In this document: one piece after another, positions 21,128-31,698 of the stretch
How positions within the stretch are numbered: the stretch's first letter is position 1
How the letters are laid out: each line of letters opens with the position of its first letter
From: Gallionella sp.
GTDB lineage: Bacteria > Pseudomonadota > Gammaproteobacteria > Burkholderiales > Gallionellaceae
Direction of reading: 5' to 3'
NCBI GenBank assembly: GCA_024641025.1
Contig: JAHEDW010000003.1
Span: 1-64,000, forward strand
Length of the DNA stretch: 64,000 bases
Notes under the pieces: generated by a model
What the model was told of the DNA's origin: nothing
The model's database searches: none
What the model saw: the letters and a program-made list of their open reading frames with translations, nothing else
Made by a program: the position numbers and the translations under genes

Positions 21128-21936
21128 AAATATGTTTCATTGGCGGTGGCAACATGGCCACCGCATTGATAGGCGGAATGCTAAGCAAGGGATTTGTTGC
21201 TTCGGATATTAGCGTGGTCGAGATCATTGCCGAAAATCGCACGCGATTGAAACGTGACTTTGCTGTTCGCACTTTCGAGAATGCTGCCGAAGGAATTGTG
21301 GGCAGCGAGACCATCGTCTTCGCGGTCAAGCCACAACAGATGCGCGAAGTGGCATTGCAGCTTGCACCACAATTGAAAGGCCAGTTGTTGATTTCAATCG
21401 CTGCAGGAACCCGGACAGAAGACTTGGCGCGATGGTTCGGCAGTCAGGCAGTGATACGAGCGATGCCTAACACTCCGGCGTTGATACGGAGCGGCATGTC
21501 AGGCTTGTTTGCTATGCCCTCGGTTAGCGAAGAGCAGCGCGAAAGGGCTCAAAGTATATTGTCAGCAGCAGGTGAGACGTTGTGGTTGACCGACGAAGCC
21601 AAGCTGGATGCTGTTACGGCGATTTCTGGAAGTGGCCCCGCATATGTGTTTTACTTCATAGAGGCATTGCAGCAAGCAGCGCTCGAGTTGGGTTTGGATG
21701 CCGATCAGGCTCGTCAATTGAGCTTATCGACTTTTCTGGGAGCAACCAAATTAGCCGTTGCAAGCCATGAGGACGTAAGCGTTCTGAAAAACCGCGTAAC
21801 TTCTAGGAACGGGACGACCGAGCGTGCCTTGTTGAGCCTTTCAGCCAACAAAGTTGCTGAGCATATTATTCAGGCAGCCAAGGCTGCAGCAGATCGCGCA
21901 CGTGAAATGGGTGACGAGTTAGGTGATGATTCATGA
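21124..21936 (+). CDS. proC: Pyrroline-5-carboxylate reductase
   Basis: MKICFIGGGNMATALIGGML, RAMPNTPALIRSGMSGLFA, AISGSGPAYVFYFIEAL. Confidence 0.96.
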   Translation: MKICFIGGGNMATALIGGMLSKGFVASDISVVEIIAENRTRLKRDFAVRTFENAAEGIVGSETIVFAVKPQQMREVALQLAPQLKGQLLISIAAGTRTEDLARWFGSQAVIRAMPNTPALIRSGMSGLFAMPSVSEEQRERAQSILSAAGETLWLTDEAKLDAVTAISGSGPAYVFYFIEALQQAALELGLDADQARQLSLSTFLGATKLAVASHEDVSVLKNRVTSRNGTTERALLSLSANKVAEHIIQAAKAAADRAREMGDELGDDS

Positions 21937-21946
21937 GGATTCAATA

Positions 21947-22513
21947 ATGTTTAGTGAAGCAATCATGTTCCTGCTTGATGTTCTGTTGCAACCTTTTGCG
22001 GCGATATTGTTATTGCGCTTTCATTTGCAATGGCTTCGTGCCCCGATGCGAAATCCGGTTGGTGAGTTTGTAATGGTACTCACTGACTTTGTGGTGCTGC
22101 GCATTCGCCGCTTTGTTCCTCCCATAAAAGGATTGGATAGCGCATCCCTGCTGCTATCTTTGCTGTTTGAAATTCTATATCTTATTGGTTATTTGTGGTT
22201 GCAGGGTTTCCAGTTTCACGGATTTGTGTTGCCCGGCCTGATGTTGTTGGCAATGGTCAAGCTGCTGAAAATCAGTATATATTTACTAATGATGGCGGTT
22301 TTCGTTCAGGCGATTCTGTCCTGGGTGAATCCCTACACGCCGATTGCCCCGTTACTGACATCCATCACCCATCGCTTCCTTCAGCCATTACGCAGGGTGC
22401 TTCCGATGCTAGGAAGCCTTGATTTGTCTGCCCTGTTGCTGATCATTGTCTGTCAATTGATCGTGATTATTCCAGTTCGCATGCTGGAGATAGCTGCGAT
22501 GAATCTGCTCTAA
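21947..22513 (+). CDS. yggT: YggT family membrane protein
   Basis: Follows proC; two YggT repeats (AAILLLRFHLQWLRAPMRNPVGEFV; AILSWVNPYTPIAPLLTSITHRFLQPLRRVLP). Confidence 0.92.
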   Translation: MFSEAIMFLLDVLLQPFAAILLLRFHLQWLRAPMRNPVGEFVMVLTDFVVLRIRRFVPPIKGLDSASLLLSLLFEILYLIGYLWLQGFQFHGFVLPGLMLLAMVKLLKISIYLLMMAVFVQAILSWVNPYTPIAPLLTSITHRFLQPLRRVLPMLGSLDLSALLLIIVCQLIVIIPVRMLEIAAMNLL

Positions 22514-22514
22514 C

Positions 22515-22805
22515 ATGCCTTCATGGTATTGCCGAAATGGCGAGATGCTGACCCTGAACCTTCATGTTCAGCCTGGCGCCAAGCGTAATGAAATCGCTGG
22601 ATTACACGGTGGAGCGCTGAAAATTCGTTTGGCTGCACCTCCGGTTGATGGTCGTGCAAATTTAGCTCTGCAGAAATTCATCGCGGATTTGTTTTCAGTG
22701 CCCTTGCGCCGGGTAGAATTGAAACAGGGAGCGCAATCACGCTGCAAGATATTGTCCATCATCGGAAGTAAAGTCGACCCGGAAAAACTTCTGGATAGCC
22801 AGTGA
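22515..22805 (+). CDS. DUF167 (YggU) family protein
   Basis: LTLNLHVQPGAKRNEIAGLHGGALKIRLAAPPVDGRANLALQKFIADLF. Confidence 0.93.
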   Translation: MPSWYCRNGEMLTLNLHVQPGAKRNEIAGLHGGALKIRLAAPPVDGRANLALQKFIADLFSVPLRRVELKQGAQSRCKILSIIGSKVDPEKLLDSQ

Positions 22806-22882
22806 GCTCTGATTCAGCATGTGATCAGACTTGCCTACCGCTTGTTCGTAATTATTGAGACGCGTAACTGGTTTAGAACATA

Positions 22883-24337
22883 CTACATCAAGATAACGTC
22901 GTATTGTTCTTGGCTGTAAAGCGTTTCTACCTGCATCGAAATTGGCTTTGCAATGAAATCTGATAGTTCGGCCAGTGCTTGAGATTCTTCTTCCAAAAAA
23001 AGATCAATGACTTGTTGAGAGGCAAGGATGCGGTATTCGCGTGCGTTGAATTGGCGGGCTTCACGCAGGATCTCACGCAGGATCTCATAACATACTGTTT
23101 GTGCCGTTTTTACTTCCCCGCGGCCTTGACAAGTTGGGCAAGGTTCGCAAAGGACGTGTGCCAGGCTTTCGCGGGTACGCTTGCGAGTCATTTCCAGCAA
23201 GCCCAAAGGTGAAAATCCGTTTACGCTAATGCGAGTGTGATCCCGTGCCAAGGCCTTGTTGAATTCTTCAAGTACTGCGTCGCGATGTTCCTGGGTATCC
23301 ATGTCGATGAAGTCACAAATGATGATTCCCCCAAGGTTGCGCAATCGGAGTTGTCGAGCAATGACTTGTGTGGCTTCCAGGTTGGTCTTGAAAATTGTGT
23401 CATCGAAATTGCGAAGTCCGACAAATCCCCCAGTGTTCACGTCAATTGTGGTCATAGCTTCGGTTTGGTCAATGATCAGATAACCTCCGGATTTCAGATC
23501 AACACGCTTGGATAATGCTTGTTCGATTTCCTCTTCCACATTGTACAAATCGAACAGCGGACGAACACCAGAATAGTGTTCCAATCTATCGGCCGCACTT
23601 GGATTGTAGGCTTGAGCAAACTCCAACATCTTTTGAAATGTACTTCGTGAATCGATCAGGATACGGGTAGTGTCCTCATTGACGAAATCGCGCAACACCC
23701 GCAAGCTGATGTCGAGTTCCTGGTATAACAACTGAGGAGCACTTGCAGTTTTGGCTGCTGCCTGCAAATTGGCCCATAACTTGTCCAGATAGGAGATGTC
23801 AGCCAGAAAATCTGGATCAGCCGTTGTTTCCACCACGGTACGTATGATGTAACCTCCGCTATGTTCCTGTGGTAACGTGTCCATCAGTTTTGCACGCAAT
23901 GCCTCGCGCTGTTCGGGGTTCTCGATTCGCTGCGATACTCCGATGTGTGTCTCTTTTGGTAGGTACACGAGCGTACGCCCGGCAATACTTAGTTGAGTGG
24001 AAAGACGTGCACCTTTGGTACCTATGGGTTCCTTAATGACTTGCACTGGCAGGGTCTGTCCTTCGAACAGGACTTTTTCAATCGGCTTGGCAGTGTCGCC
24101 ATTTACGCTGTTTTCCCAGATGTCAGCTACATGCAGGAATGCAGAGCGTTCCAAGCCGATATCAATGAATGCGGATTGCATTCCCGGTAGAACGCGTAGG
24201 ACTTTGCCGAAATACACATTGCTGACGATTCCTCGGCTGCTGCTACGTTCTATATATACGTCCTGAACTACACCGAGTTGCATCACTGCAACACGTGATT
24301 CTTGTGGGGTGACATTGATCAGTATTTCTTCACTCAT
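22883..24337 (-). CDS. rng: Ribonuclease G
   Basis: MSEEILINVTPQESRVAVMQLGVVQDVYIERSSSRGIVSNVYFGKVLRVLPGMQSAFIDIGLERSAFLH; CEPCPTCQGRG. Confidence 0.96.
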   Translation of the reverse strand: MSEEILINVTPQESRVAVMQLGVVQDVYIERSSSRGIVSNVYFGKVLRVLPGMQSAFIDIGLERSAFLHVADIWENSVNGDTAKPIEKVLFEGQTLPVQVIKEPIGTKGARLSTQLSIAGRTLVYLPKETHIGVSQRIENPEQREALRAKLMDTLPQEHSGGYIIRTVVETTADPDFLADISYLDKLWANLQAAAKTASAPQLLYQELDISLRVLRDFVNEDTTRILIDSRSTFQKMLEFAQAYNPSAADRLEHYSGVRPLFDLYNVEEEIEQALSKRVDLKSGGYLIIDQTEAMTTIDVNTGGFVGLRNFDDTIFKTNLEATQVIARQLRLRNLGGIIICDFIDMDTQEHRDAVLEEFNKALARDHTRISVNGFSPLGLLEMTRKRTRESLAHVLCEPCPTCQGRGEVKTAQTVCYEILREILREARQFNAREYRILASQQVIDLFLEEESQALAELSDFIAKPISMQVETLYSQEQYDVILM

Positions 24338-24346
24338 AAGGAATGA

Positions 24347-24967
24347 TCAAGGTGTCGGGCAGTCAAAGCGATGCAGCAATTGTACGGTCTCGAACAGCGG
24401 CAGGCCCATTACACCAGAATAACTGCCGGAAATGTGTTCGATGAATGCACCTGCGACCCCCTGGATTGCATAACCACCTGCCTTGTCCAGATATTCACGA
24501 TTTAGCAGGTAACGGTGGATGCGGTCGTCACTGAGTTCGGTAAATCGGACTGTGGAGATGGAAAGCGCTGCTTCAACATGTTCATTCATCGCGATTGCGA
24601 CAGCGCTGAGTACCTGGTGCTCGCGGCCAGATAACTGACGCAACATCGATGCGGCTTGTTCGGCGTCAACCGGTTTTCCGAAGATAACACCGCCCAATAC
24701 GACTGTGGTATCCGCGGCCAAAACAGGGAAGGGCGGTAAACCGCGAAATCGAAGCGACCCCCATCCTGCAAGAGCCTTTGCCTTGCAGATTCGCAGCACA
24801 TAGTCTTCAGGATGCTCATCTGGAAGTGGTGTTTCATCTATATCAACTATGCGCCGTGGATCCTGTCGCAGCAGCAACATCTCGAAATTTATTCCTACTT
24901 GCTTTAACAGCTCCCTGCGACGGGGACTCTGCGATGCAAGATAGATACGTGGATGTAATATGCGCAT
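24347..24967 (-). CDS. Maf family nucleotide pyrophosphatase
   Basis: IYLASQSPRRRELLKQVGINFE, VLAADTTVVLGGVIFGKPVDAEQA, GGYAIQGVAGAFIEHISGSYSGVMGLPLFET. Confidence 0.95.
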   Translation of the reverse strand: MRILHPRIYLASQSPRRRELLKQVGINFEMLLLRQDPRRIVDIDETPLPDEHPEDYVLRICKAKALAGWGSLRFRGLPPFPVLAADTTVVLGGVIFGKPVDAEQAASMLRQLSGREHQVLSAVAIAMNEHVEAALSISTVRFTELSDDRIHRYLLNREYLDKAGGYAIQGVAGAFIEHISGSYSGVMGLPLFETVQLLHRFDCPTP

Positions 24968-25023
24968 AAGTAAATTTGTCCCATTTGAAGCACATGATGA
25001 CGAAGAGCAATTTCAACTATGTG

Positions 25024-25494
25024 TTATTCACGGTGATAAGGGTGATTGTGCATCATGCTGTGTGCCCGGTACAACTGTTCGGATAACAATACGCGCACCA
25101 TGGAGTGAGGCAAGGTAAGAGCCGATAATGCCATCAACTGGCTTGCATCGTTCTTGACTGATACATCCAGTCCATCTGCGCCGCCGATAATGAATGCCAC
25201 GTTTTTGCCCTCACGCATCCACACATGCATTTGTTCCGCGAGTTCCTTGGTAGTCAGTTGCTTGCCGTGCTCGTCCATTGCTATGCGAAGACAGTCCTGC
25301 GGCAGTGCAGCGAGAATTCGCTGTCCTTCTGATGCCTTGATCTGCCCTACTGTTTTGCCAGTTGATCGAGGCTCTGGCTTGATCTCCAAAAGTTCGATCT
25401 TGGCTTCGCGCGGCATTCGTTTGGCGTATTCGTCGAAGCCCTTCGTGATCCAGTCAGGCATCTTGTGTCCGACCGAGACTATAATCAACTTCAT
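25024..25494 (-). CDS. rlmH: 23S rRNA pseudouridine(1915) methyltransferase RlmH
   Basis: MKLIIVSVGHKMPDWITKGFDEYAKRMP, FIIGGADGLD, ALSALTLPHSMVRVLLSEQLYRAHSMMHNHPYHRE. Confidence 0.97.
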   Translation of the reverse strand: MKLIIVSVGHKMPDWITKGFDEYAKRMPREAKIELLEIKPEPRSTGKTVGQIKASEGQRILAALPQDCLRIAMDEHGKQLTTKELAEQMHVWMREGKNVAFIIGGADGLDVSVKNDASQLMALSALTLPHSMVRVLLSEQLYRAHSMMHNHPYHRE

Positions 25495-25596
25495 TAATTT
25501 AATACCTTGACCACGGAAAGTCTGGAATAAAAACCAACATCGAAAATGTGGGAAATCATATGATATTAAAACAATACTATCATGTCATCGCAATGA

Positions 25597-25959
25597 TTAT
25601 ATTGGCGGTTTGGCCAGCTTTGGCCTTGCGGCCTGCGCCTTGCTCCACAACTCCTCCAAGTTATAGTAATCACGGATAGCTGGCTGCATGATATGTACCA
25701 GTACTTCATTTAGGTCGACTAGTATCCACTCACCGCTGTCTTCACCCTCACAACCCATCACTTGTTCGCCCAGTTCTTTCAATTTGACCACTACATTGTC
25801 TGCAAGCGCTTTTGTCTGTCGCTTTGAAGCAGCACTTGCGATGATCATGCGATCGAATAGCGGACTGAGTTTGCTGGTATCGATTACGGTGATGTTGGCC
25901 GCTTTGATGTCTTCAAGGGCATCGACAACGGCTTGAGTTTTTTCTTCTGTAGTCAGCAT
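25597..25959 (-). CDS. rsfS: Ribosome silencing factor RsfS
   Basis: DALEDIKAANITVIDTSKLSPLFDRMIIASAASKRQTKALADNV, GWEGEDSGEWILVDL-like motif. Confidence 0.95.
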   Translation of the reverse strand: MLTTEEKTQAVVDALEDIKAANITVIDTSKLSPLFDRMIIASAASKRQTKALADNVVVKLKELGEQVMGCEGEDSGEWILVDLNEVLVHIMQPAIRDYYNLEELWSKAQAARPKLAKPPI

Positions 25960-26612
25960 GTTAAATATAAATGATGTTGTTGAATGTATTCGGCAACCAC
26001 TTTCGGAAGCAGGTAACGAATGCTGCGTCCTTCCGCAACACGGTTGCGGATCAGTGTGGCGGAGATTTCCAGTTTCGGAATCGCCAGTTCTACGATCCCG
26101 CCACAGGCCTGCTGTGACAATGCCTGCACTGTGCAGAGTCGCTGCATAAATTGATTGCGCAATTTTCCGTTGGCACTTTGGATACGCTCTTCAAGGGTGA
26201 AACCGGGTCGGGATCCCACCACGATGTGTGCCAGTTCGAACAATTGCTCCCATTCGTGCCAAGTGTGCAATTGAAGAAATGCATCACCACCCATCAGTAG
26301 GCACAATGGTTGCACTGTTCCCAATTCCATACGCAATTCCCGTAAGGTGTCTACTGTATAGCAAGGTGTGGTCCGATCAACTTCCCGTTCGTCCATCACA
26401 AATGCAGGCTGCTCTGCTATTGCCAGTCTTACCATGGCGCTGCGATGCTTTGCTGATGCCTTAGGCATATCTCGATTCGGTGGCGTACCGGCAGGTATGA
26501 AGCGGATCAACTTGAGTTCCGCAAGCTCCAGCATTTCCTCGGCAAGCCGCAGATGACCGAAATGGATCGGATCAAAAGTGCCACCCAGAATGCCGATGGG
26601 TGTTATTGCCAT
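25953..26612 (-). CDS. nadD: Nicotinate-nucleotide adenylyltransferase
   Basis: IGILGGTFDPIHFGHLRLAEEMLE; ISATLIRNRVAEGRSIRYLLPKVVAEYI. Confidence 0.97.
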   Translation of the reverse strand: MAITPIGILGGTFDPIHFGHLRLAEEMLELAELKLIRFIPAGTPPNRDMPKASAKHRSAMVRLAIAEQPAFVMDEREVDRTTPCYTVDTLRELRMELGTVQPLCLLMGGDAFLQLHTWHEWEQLFELAHIVVGSRPGFTLEERIQSANGKLRNQFMQRLCTVQALSQQACGGIVELAIPKLEISATLIRNRVAEGRSIRYLLPKVVAEYIQQHHLYLTC

Positions 26613-27025
26613 GCGCCCAGTATTGCGCCGCTAATGGTAAGTGCTAACACCACGTAACCCGCATCGATCAATGTCAGCCAGAACGAGCGCATGGAAAATA
26701 GGTTGCTGACTGCAGTGGGCAGCAGAACGAAAGCAATACCCAGCAGAAATCCTGTCAATGCTGCGTTGAGGATCATGGTTATCTTTGCGGCCGAAAGCAA
26801 GCAAGCCAACGCATAAATTGATATGACTCCTCCCGCATATGATACACCCAGGAATATTCCCAAACCTCCATTGGCCCTTAGGTTGGTGGTACGGTCAGCC
26901 TCGCTGATATGGTTGAGCGACAACCATTTTTTACCTAACAGGAACGGCGCGTACCATAGCCCACCAATGAGAAAATATACGACTGAAGCGACCCATACGG
27001 CTGTGTGGTTTATTTCGAAATTCAT
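26603..27025 (-). CDS. DUF1761 family membrane protein
   Basis: HTAVWVASVVYFLIGGLWYAPFLLGKKWL ... DAGYVVLALTISGAILGAW. Confidence 0.8.
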   Translation of the reverse strand: MNFEINHTAVWVASVVYFLIGGLWYAPFLLGKKWLSLNHISEADRTTNLRANGGLGIFLGVSYAGGVISIYALACLLSAAKITMILNAALTGFLLGIAFVLLPTAVSNLFSMRSFWLTLIDAGYVVLALTISGAILGAWQ

Positions 27026-27039
27026 CCGGCTTTCTTTCC

Positions 27040-28374
27040 CTACAGTGCCAGACGGCGCGTATCGGACAATACCTGCGAGAGGAAAACGATAAAGCGCGCA
27101 GCTGCTGCACCGTCGATTACGCGATGGTCGTACGACATTGACAACGGCAACATCAACCGAGCCACGAACGTGTCATCCTGATGCATTGGTTTGATGATGG
27201 CCTTGGACACCCCCAGGATTGCCAATTCTGGCGCATTGATGATGGGTGTGAAAGCAGTCCCGCCGATACCACCAAGGCTAGAGATCGAAAAGCAACCGCC
27301 CTGCATCTCAGCAGCAGTAATCTTTTTCTCCCGTGCGCGCGTGCTGATTTCGCCGAGTTCCTTGGCAAGTTGAACGATACCTTTCTTGTCTACATCGCGC
27401 AAAACCGGCACAACCAAGCCTTCCGGTGTATCCACTGCCACGCCAATATGGAAATACTGTTTGAGTATCAAATTTTCGCCGCTTGCATCCAGGGATGCGT
27501 TGAATTCGGGATACTTCTGCAGCGCGACAACGACTGCCTTGATCATGAAAGCCAGTGGTGTGATCTTGATGTTCTGCTTGGCGTATTCCGCATTGAGTTC
27601 CTTGCGGAAGGCCTCCATTTCGGTAATATCAGCTTCATCGAATTGAGTAATGTGTGGAATGGTCACCCAGTTGCGATGCAGGTTCGCGCCCGAGAGTTTC
27701 TTGATGCGCGACAATGGCTTGCTTTCGATTGCGCCGAACTTGGCGAAATCTACCACCGGCATAGCTAATACCTGCAGCCCATTTCCACCAGCAGCACCTC
27801 GCGTTTGACCAAGGGCAGATTTGACAAAATTTTGCACATCGTCCTTGGTGACACGGCCTTTTTCTCCGCTTCCCTTTACAAGAACAATATCAACGCCTAG
27901 TTCGCGAGCGAAACGGCGTATGGCGGGGCTGGCATGAGCTTTTGCTGAAGAAGTGTCGCGGTTGAGCAGTTGCGCCATACCCTGAGTAGAAGGTTGGGCG
28001 TCTGCCCGAGCAACCTGTGAGGGTACTTTGGCCTCAACAGCTTTTTCAGAAACCTCTTTTGCAGCAGGCGCGGTGGCCTTATTAGGCGTTGGTTGGGATG
28101 ACTGATCATTCTTTTGCAGTACACCACCGGAATCACTGCTTTCCAGCATCAGGATCACAGATCCCTGCGATACCTTGTCACCGACCTTTACCTTCAATTC
28201 CTTGACTACACCCGTGTAAGGAGAAGGTACATCCATGGCTGCTTTGTCGGTTTCCAGCGTTATAAGGTTATCCTCGGCGTTGATCTTGTCACCTGCCTTG
28301 ACCATAACATCGATGATACTTACATCCTTGTAGTCGCCGATGTCCGGCACAATTACTTGTTTGATTTCTGCCAC
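27040..28374 (-). CDS. aceF: Pyruvate dehydrogenase E2 (dihydrolipoamide acetyltransferase), single lipoyl domain
   Basis: One lipoyl domain (LITLETDKAAMDVPSPYTGVVKEL), E3/E1-binding domain (ASPAIRRFARELGVDI), catalytic domain ending SYDHRVIDGAAAARF. GTG start at 28374 preceded by aaggggag. Confidence 0.93.
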   Translation of the reverse strand: MAEIKQVIVPDIGDYKDVSIIDVMVKAGDKINAEDNLITLETDKAAMDVPSPYTGVVKELKVKVGDKVSQGSVILMLESSDSGGVLQKNDQSSQPTPNKATAPAAKEVSEKAVEAKVPSQVARADAQPSTQGMAQLLNRDTSSAKAHASPAIRRFARELGVDIVLVKGSGEKGRVTKDDVQNFVKSALGQTRGAAGGNGLQVLAMPVVDFAKFGAIESKPLSRIKKLSGANLHRNWVTIPHITQFDEADITEMEAFRKELNAEYAKQNIKITPLAFMIKAVVVALQKYPEFNASLDASGENLILKQYFHIGVAVDTPEGLVVPVLRDVDKKGIVQLAKELGEISTRAREKKITAAEMQGGCFSISSLGGIGGTAFTPIINAPELAILGVSKAIIKPMHQDDTFVARLMLPLSMSYDHRVIDGAAAARFIVFLSQVLSDTRRLAL

Positions 28375-28393
28375 AGTGTGTCTCCCCTTAACC

Positions 28394-31051
28394 TTAAAGA
28401 GTCGTTGGGTTCGGTTTGTCTGTATCAACTTTATATAGCTTGATCGCTTTGCTGACCTGGCTAACTTTGATGGAACCTTCATCGGCCAATGACTTCAATG
28501 CTGCGATAGCGATGTAATGTCGGTCAACCTCAAAGAACTTGCGCAACTTCTTGCGAGTGTCGGAACGGCCAAAGCCGTCGGTGCCCAGTACTTTGTAATG
28601 CTTTGGTAGAAATCCGCGAATTTGGTCGGCGAACGAGCGCATGTAATCGGTAGCAGCGACCACCGGCCCATTTCGACCTGCCAGACACTGCTCGACATAA
28701 CTTATCTTCGACTTGGCTTCAGGATGCAGCATGTTCCAACGTTCGCAATCCATGCCCTCACGGCGGAGTTCGGTAAAGCTGGTCACACTCCAGATGTCGG
28801 AGGAAATTCCAAAGTCCTTCTCCAGCAAATCTGCCGCAGCAATTACTTCACGAAGTATCGTGCCACTGCCGAGTAATTGAACTTTCTTGGCATCAGATTT
28901 CGCTTTTCCTTCCTTAAACAGATACATCCCCTTGACGATGCCTGCTTCCGCCCCCTTTGGCATCGCTGGATGAGCATAATTTTCGTTCATCACGGTGAGA
29001 TAATAGAACACGTCTTCCTGGTTGATATACATGCGGCGCATACCGTCGTGGATGATCACAGCGAGTTCATATGCAAAGGTAGGGTCGTAGGAAATGCAAT
29101 TTGGTATGGTCGCCGACATCAGATGGCTATGACCGTCTTCGTGTTGTAAACCTTCGCCATTCAGGGTGGTCCGACCCGCGGTGCCTCCAAGCAGGAAGCC
29201 GCGTGCTCGCATATCTCCGGCAGCCCATGCAAGATCACCGATGCGTTGGAAGCCGAACATTGAATAATAGATATAAAAAGGCAACATCGCCTTGCCGTGG
29301 TTGGCATAAGAAGTCGCAGCAGCGATCCATGATGACATAGCGCCGGCTTCGTTGATGCCTTCCTGCAATATCTGCCCAGACTTGTCTTCCTTGTAGAACA
29401 TCAGCTGATCAGCATCCTGTGGAGTGTAGAGCTGACCTTGCTGCGAGAAAATTCCCAATTGTCTGAACATGCCTTCCATGCCGAATGTACGAGACTCGTC
29501 CGGGACAATCGGTACGATTTGCTTGCCGATATTCTTGTCTTTAACCAGGATGCCAAGCAGGCGAACAAATGCCATCGTGGTCGAGATCTCTCGATCCTCG
29601 GTGCCCTTAAGTAATGTATCAAAGGCTTCAAGTTCTGGAATTTGTAGCGGTTCAGTGACGGGTGTACGCTGAGGCACCACGCCCATCTCCCTGCTTCGTT
29701 CGGCAAGGTATTTCATTTCCAGACTGTCTGGTGCAGGACGATAAAAATTCAGACTGGCAACTTGCTCGTCGTTCAGTGGTATGTTGAAACGATCCCGAAA
29801 TTTTAACAACACTTCACCTGTCATCTTCTTTTGTTGGTGGGTAATGTTTTGTCCTTCGCCCGCCTGACCCATGCCATAGCCCTTTACCGTCTTCGCCAGG
29901 ATTACGGTCGGCTGGCCGCTGTGCTTGGTAGCTTCCGCATAAGCCGCAAATACCTTCTGAGTGCTGTGACCGCCGCGATTCAAATACCAGATCTCCTGGT
30001 CGGTCATATCTGCAACCATTTCAAGCAATTCCGGATACTTGCCAAAAAAATGCTCTCGTACATAGGCGCCATCCTTGGACTTGTAAGTCTGGTAATCGCC
30101 GTCTACCGCTTCCTCCATGCGTTTTTGCAACAAGCCATTTTTATCCTTGGCTAACAATCGATCCCATTTGCCGCCCCAAACCACCTTGATGACATTCCAG
30201 CCAGCACCACGGAATACGCCTTCCAGTTCTTGGATAATCTTGCCATTGCCACGCACCGGGCCGTCAAGGCGTTGCAGGTTGCAATTGACAACGAAGATCA
30301 GGTTGTCGAGTTTCTCGCGCCCAGCCATCGAAACAGCACCTAGTGATTCCGGTTCGTCGGTCTCGCCGTCACCTAGGAAAGCCCACACCTTTCGTCCTGC
30401 GGTCTGAGCCATGCCACGATGTTCCAAATATTTCATGAATCGGGCCTGGTAAATCGCCATGAGCGGACCGAGACCCATTGAAACGGTTGGGAACTGCCAG
30501 AAGTTTGGCATCAGCCACGGATGTGGGTAGGAAGACAAGCCACCCCCCTCGGATTCCTGTCGGAATTTATACATCTGTTCTTCGCTGATGCGCCCTTCAA
30601 GAAAGGCGCGAGCATAGATGCCGGGTGATGAATGACCCTGAAAATACACCAGATCGCCGCCGTGGCTATCTGTCTTGCCGTGAAAAAAATGATTGAAACC
30701 GACGTCATACAATGTTGCTGCAGAGGCAAAACTGGCAATATGACCACCCAGCTCGGATGAATCACGATTTGCATTCAAGACCAACACCATAGCGTTCCAG
30801 CGCATCCATGCCCGGATGCGATGCTCCAAATCCTGGTTGCCTGTAGAGCGCTGCTCTTTTTCGAGCGGAATGGTGTTGCAGTAAGGAGTGACTGCGCTGA
30901 AAGGCATGCTTGCACCGGAACTTCGCGCCTTGTCCATCAGTTGCCCGAGTAGAAAGTGGGCTCGTTCTACCCCTTCTTTTTCCAGCACTGACTCGAGGGC
31001 GTCCAGCCACTCTTGGGTTTCTTGCGGATCGTAATCAGGTAATGAAGACAT
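28394..31051 (-). CDS. aceE: Pyruvate dehydrogenase E1 component, homodimeric type
   Basis: QETQEWLDALESVLEKEGVERAHFLLGQLMDKAR ... FLGDGETDEPESLGA ... GLQHEDGHSHLM ... GTDGFGRSDTR. Confidence 0.98.
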   Translation of the reverse strand: MSSLPDYDPQETQEWLDALESVLEKEGVERAHFLLGQLMDKARSSGASMPFSAVTPYCNTIPLEKEQRSTGNQDLEHRIRAWMRWNAMVLVLNANRDSSELGGHIASFASAATLYDVGFNHFFHGKTDSHGGDLVYFQGHSSPGIYARAFLEGRISEEQMYKFRQESEGGGLSSYPHPWLMPNFWQFPTVSMGLGPLMAIYQARFMKYLEHRGMAQTAGRKVWAFLGDGETDEPESLGAVSMAGREKLDNLIFVVNCNLQRLDGPVRGNGKIIQELEGVFRGAGWNVIKVVWGGKWDRLLAKDKNGLLQKRMEEAVDGDYQTYKSKDGAYVREHFFGKYPELLEMVADMTDQEIWYLNRGGHSTQKVFAAYAEATKHSGQPTVILAKTVKGYGMGQAGEGQNITHQQKKMTGEVLLKFRDRFNIPLNDEQVASLNFYRPAPDSLEMKYLAERSREMGVVPQRTPVTEPLQIPELEAFDTLLKGTEDREISTTMAFVRLLGILVKDKNIGKQIVPIVPDESRTFGMEGMFRQLGIFSQQGQLYTPQDADQLMFYKEDKSGQILQEGINEAGAMSSWIAAATSYANHGKAMLPFYIYYSMFGFQRIGDLAWAAGDMRARGFLLGGTAGRTTLNGEGLQHEDGHSHLMSATIPNCISYDPTFAYELAVIIHDGMRRMYINQEDVFYYLTVMNENYAHPAMPKGAEAGIVKGMYLFKEGKAKSDAKKVQLLGSGTILREVIAAADLLEKDFGISSDIWSVTSFTELRREGMDCERWNMLHPEAKSKISYVEQCLAGRNGPVVAATDYMRSFADQIRGFLPKHYKVLGTDGFGRSDTRKKLRKFFEVDRHYIAIAALKSLADEGSIKVSQVSKAIKLYKVDTDKPNPTTL

Positions 31052-31095
31052 TTTTTCGTTCTCTCACTAATTGCAGCGGTATATATTAGGTTGGC

Positions 31096-31692
31096 TTAAG
31101 CCGAGCATTTGATTGTCTTTTGCTCGGTGATGATCCACTCGACTTTCACATCTGTCGCTTCCTGCGGAATTTGCTCCATGATCTGCAGTTCGAAAGCAGC
31201 GGCAACCAACGTGGGCCGACGATCCATGCGTGCCAGAAGCTTATCGTAAAATCCGCCTCCGTAGCCCAGACGTGCGCCCTTTTTGGTAAAAGCCACACCC
31301 GGTAAAAGTGCGAATTCTACCTCATTTAAAGCTGACACCCGCTCACACCGTTCGACTATCGGTTCGCGGATACCCCATAACCCTGCGGCCAGCTGGAATT
31401 CGGGGTCTTTCACCCAAAACAAATCGAGTTGATTGGTGTGATGGTTAACTCGCGGTAGTGCCAATTTCTTTCCTTCCGCCAGAACCTTCGTTATCCAGAC
31501 TTCGCTTGCGAATTCAGTCCCGAAATTCATGTAACCCAGAATTGCAGAAGTATTCTGGTATTCAGGCTGCTGCATTAGGCGTTCTGCGATAGTCTGGCTG
31601 TACGCGGCACGTGTTTCTGCGGGTAGTTGTTGACGCAGCGCAAGAATTTTCTTTCGGATATCAGGCTTGGATGTTTGTGGCAATGCTGGCAT
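31096..31692 (-). CDS. 5-formyltetrahydrofolate cyclo-ligase
   Basis: LRQQLPAETRAAYSQTIAERL, ALLPGVAFTKKGARLGYGGGFYDKLLAR. Confidence 0.93.
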   Translation of the reverse strand: MPALPQTSKPDIRKKILALRQQLPAETRAAYSQTIAERLMQQPEYQNTSAILGYMNFGTEFASEVWITKVLAEGKKLALPRVNHHTNQLDLFWVKDPEFQLAAGLWGIREPIVERCERVSALNEVEFALLPGVAFTKKGARLGYGGGFYDKLLARMDRRPTLVAAAFELQIMEQIPQEATDVKVEWIITEQKTIKCSA

Positions 31693-31698
31693 TGCGGA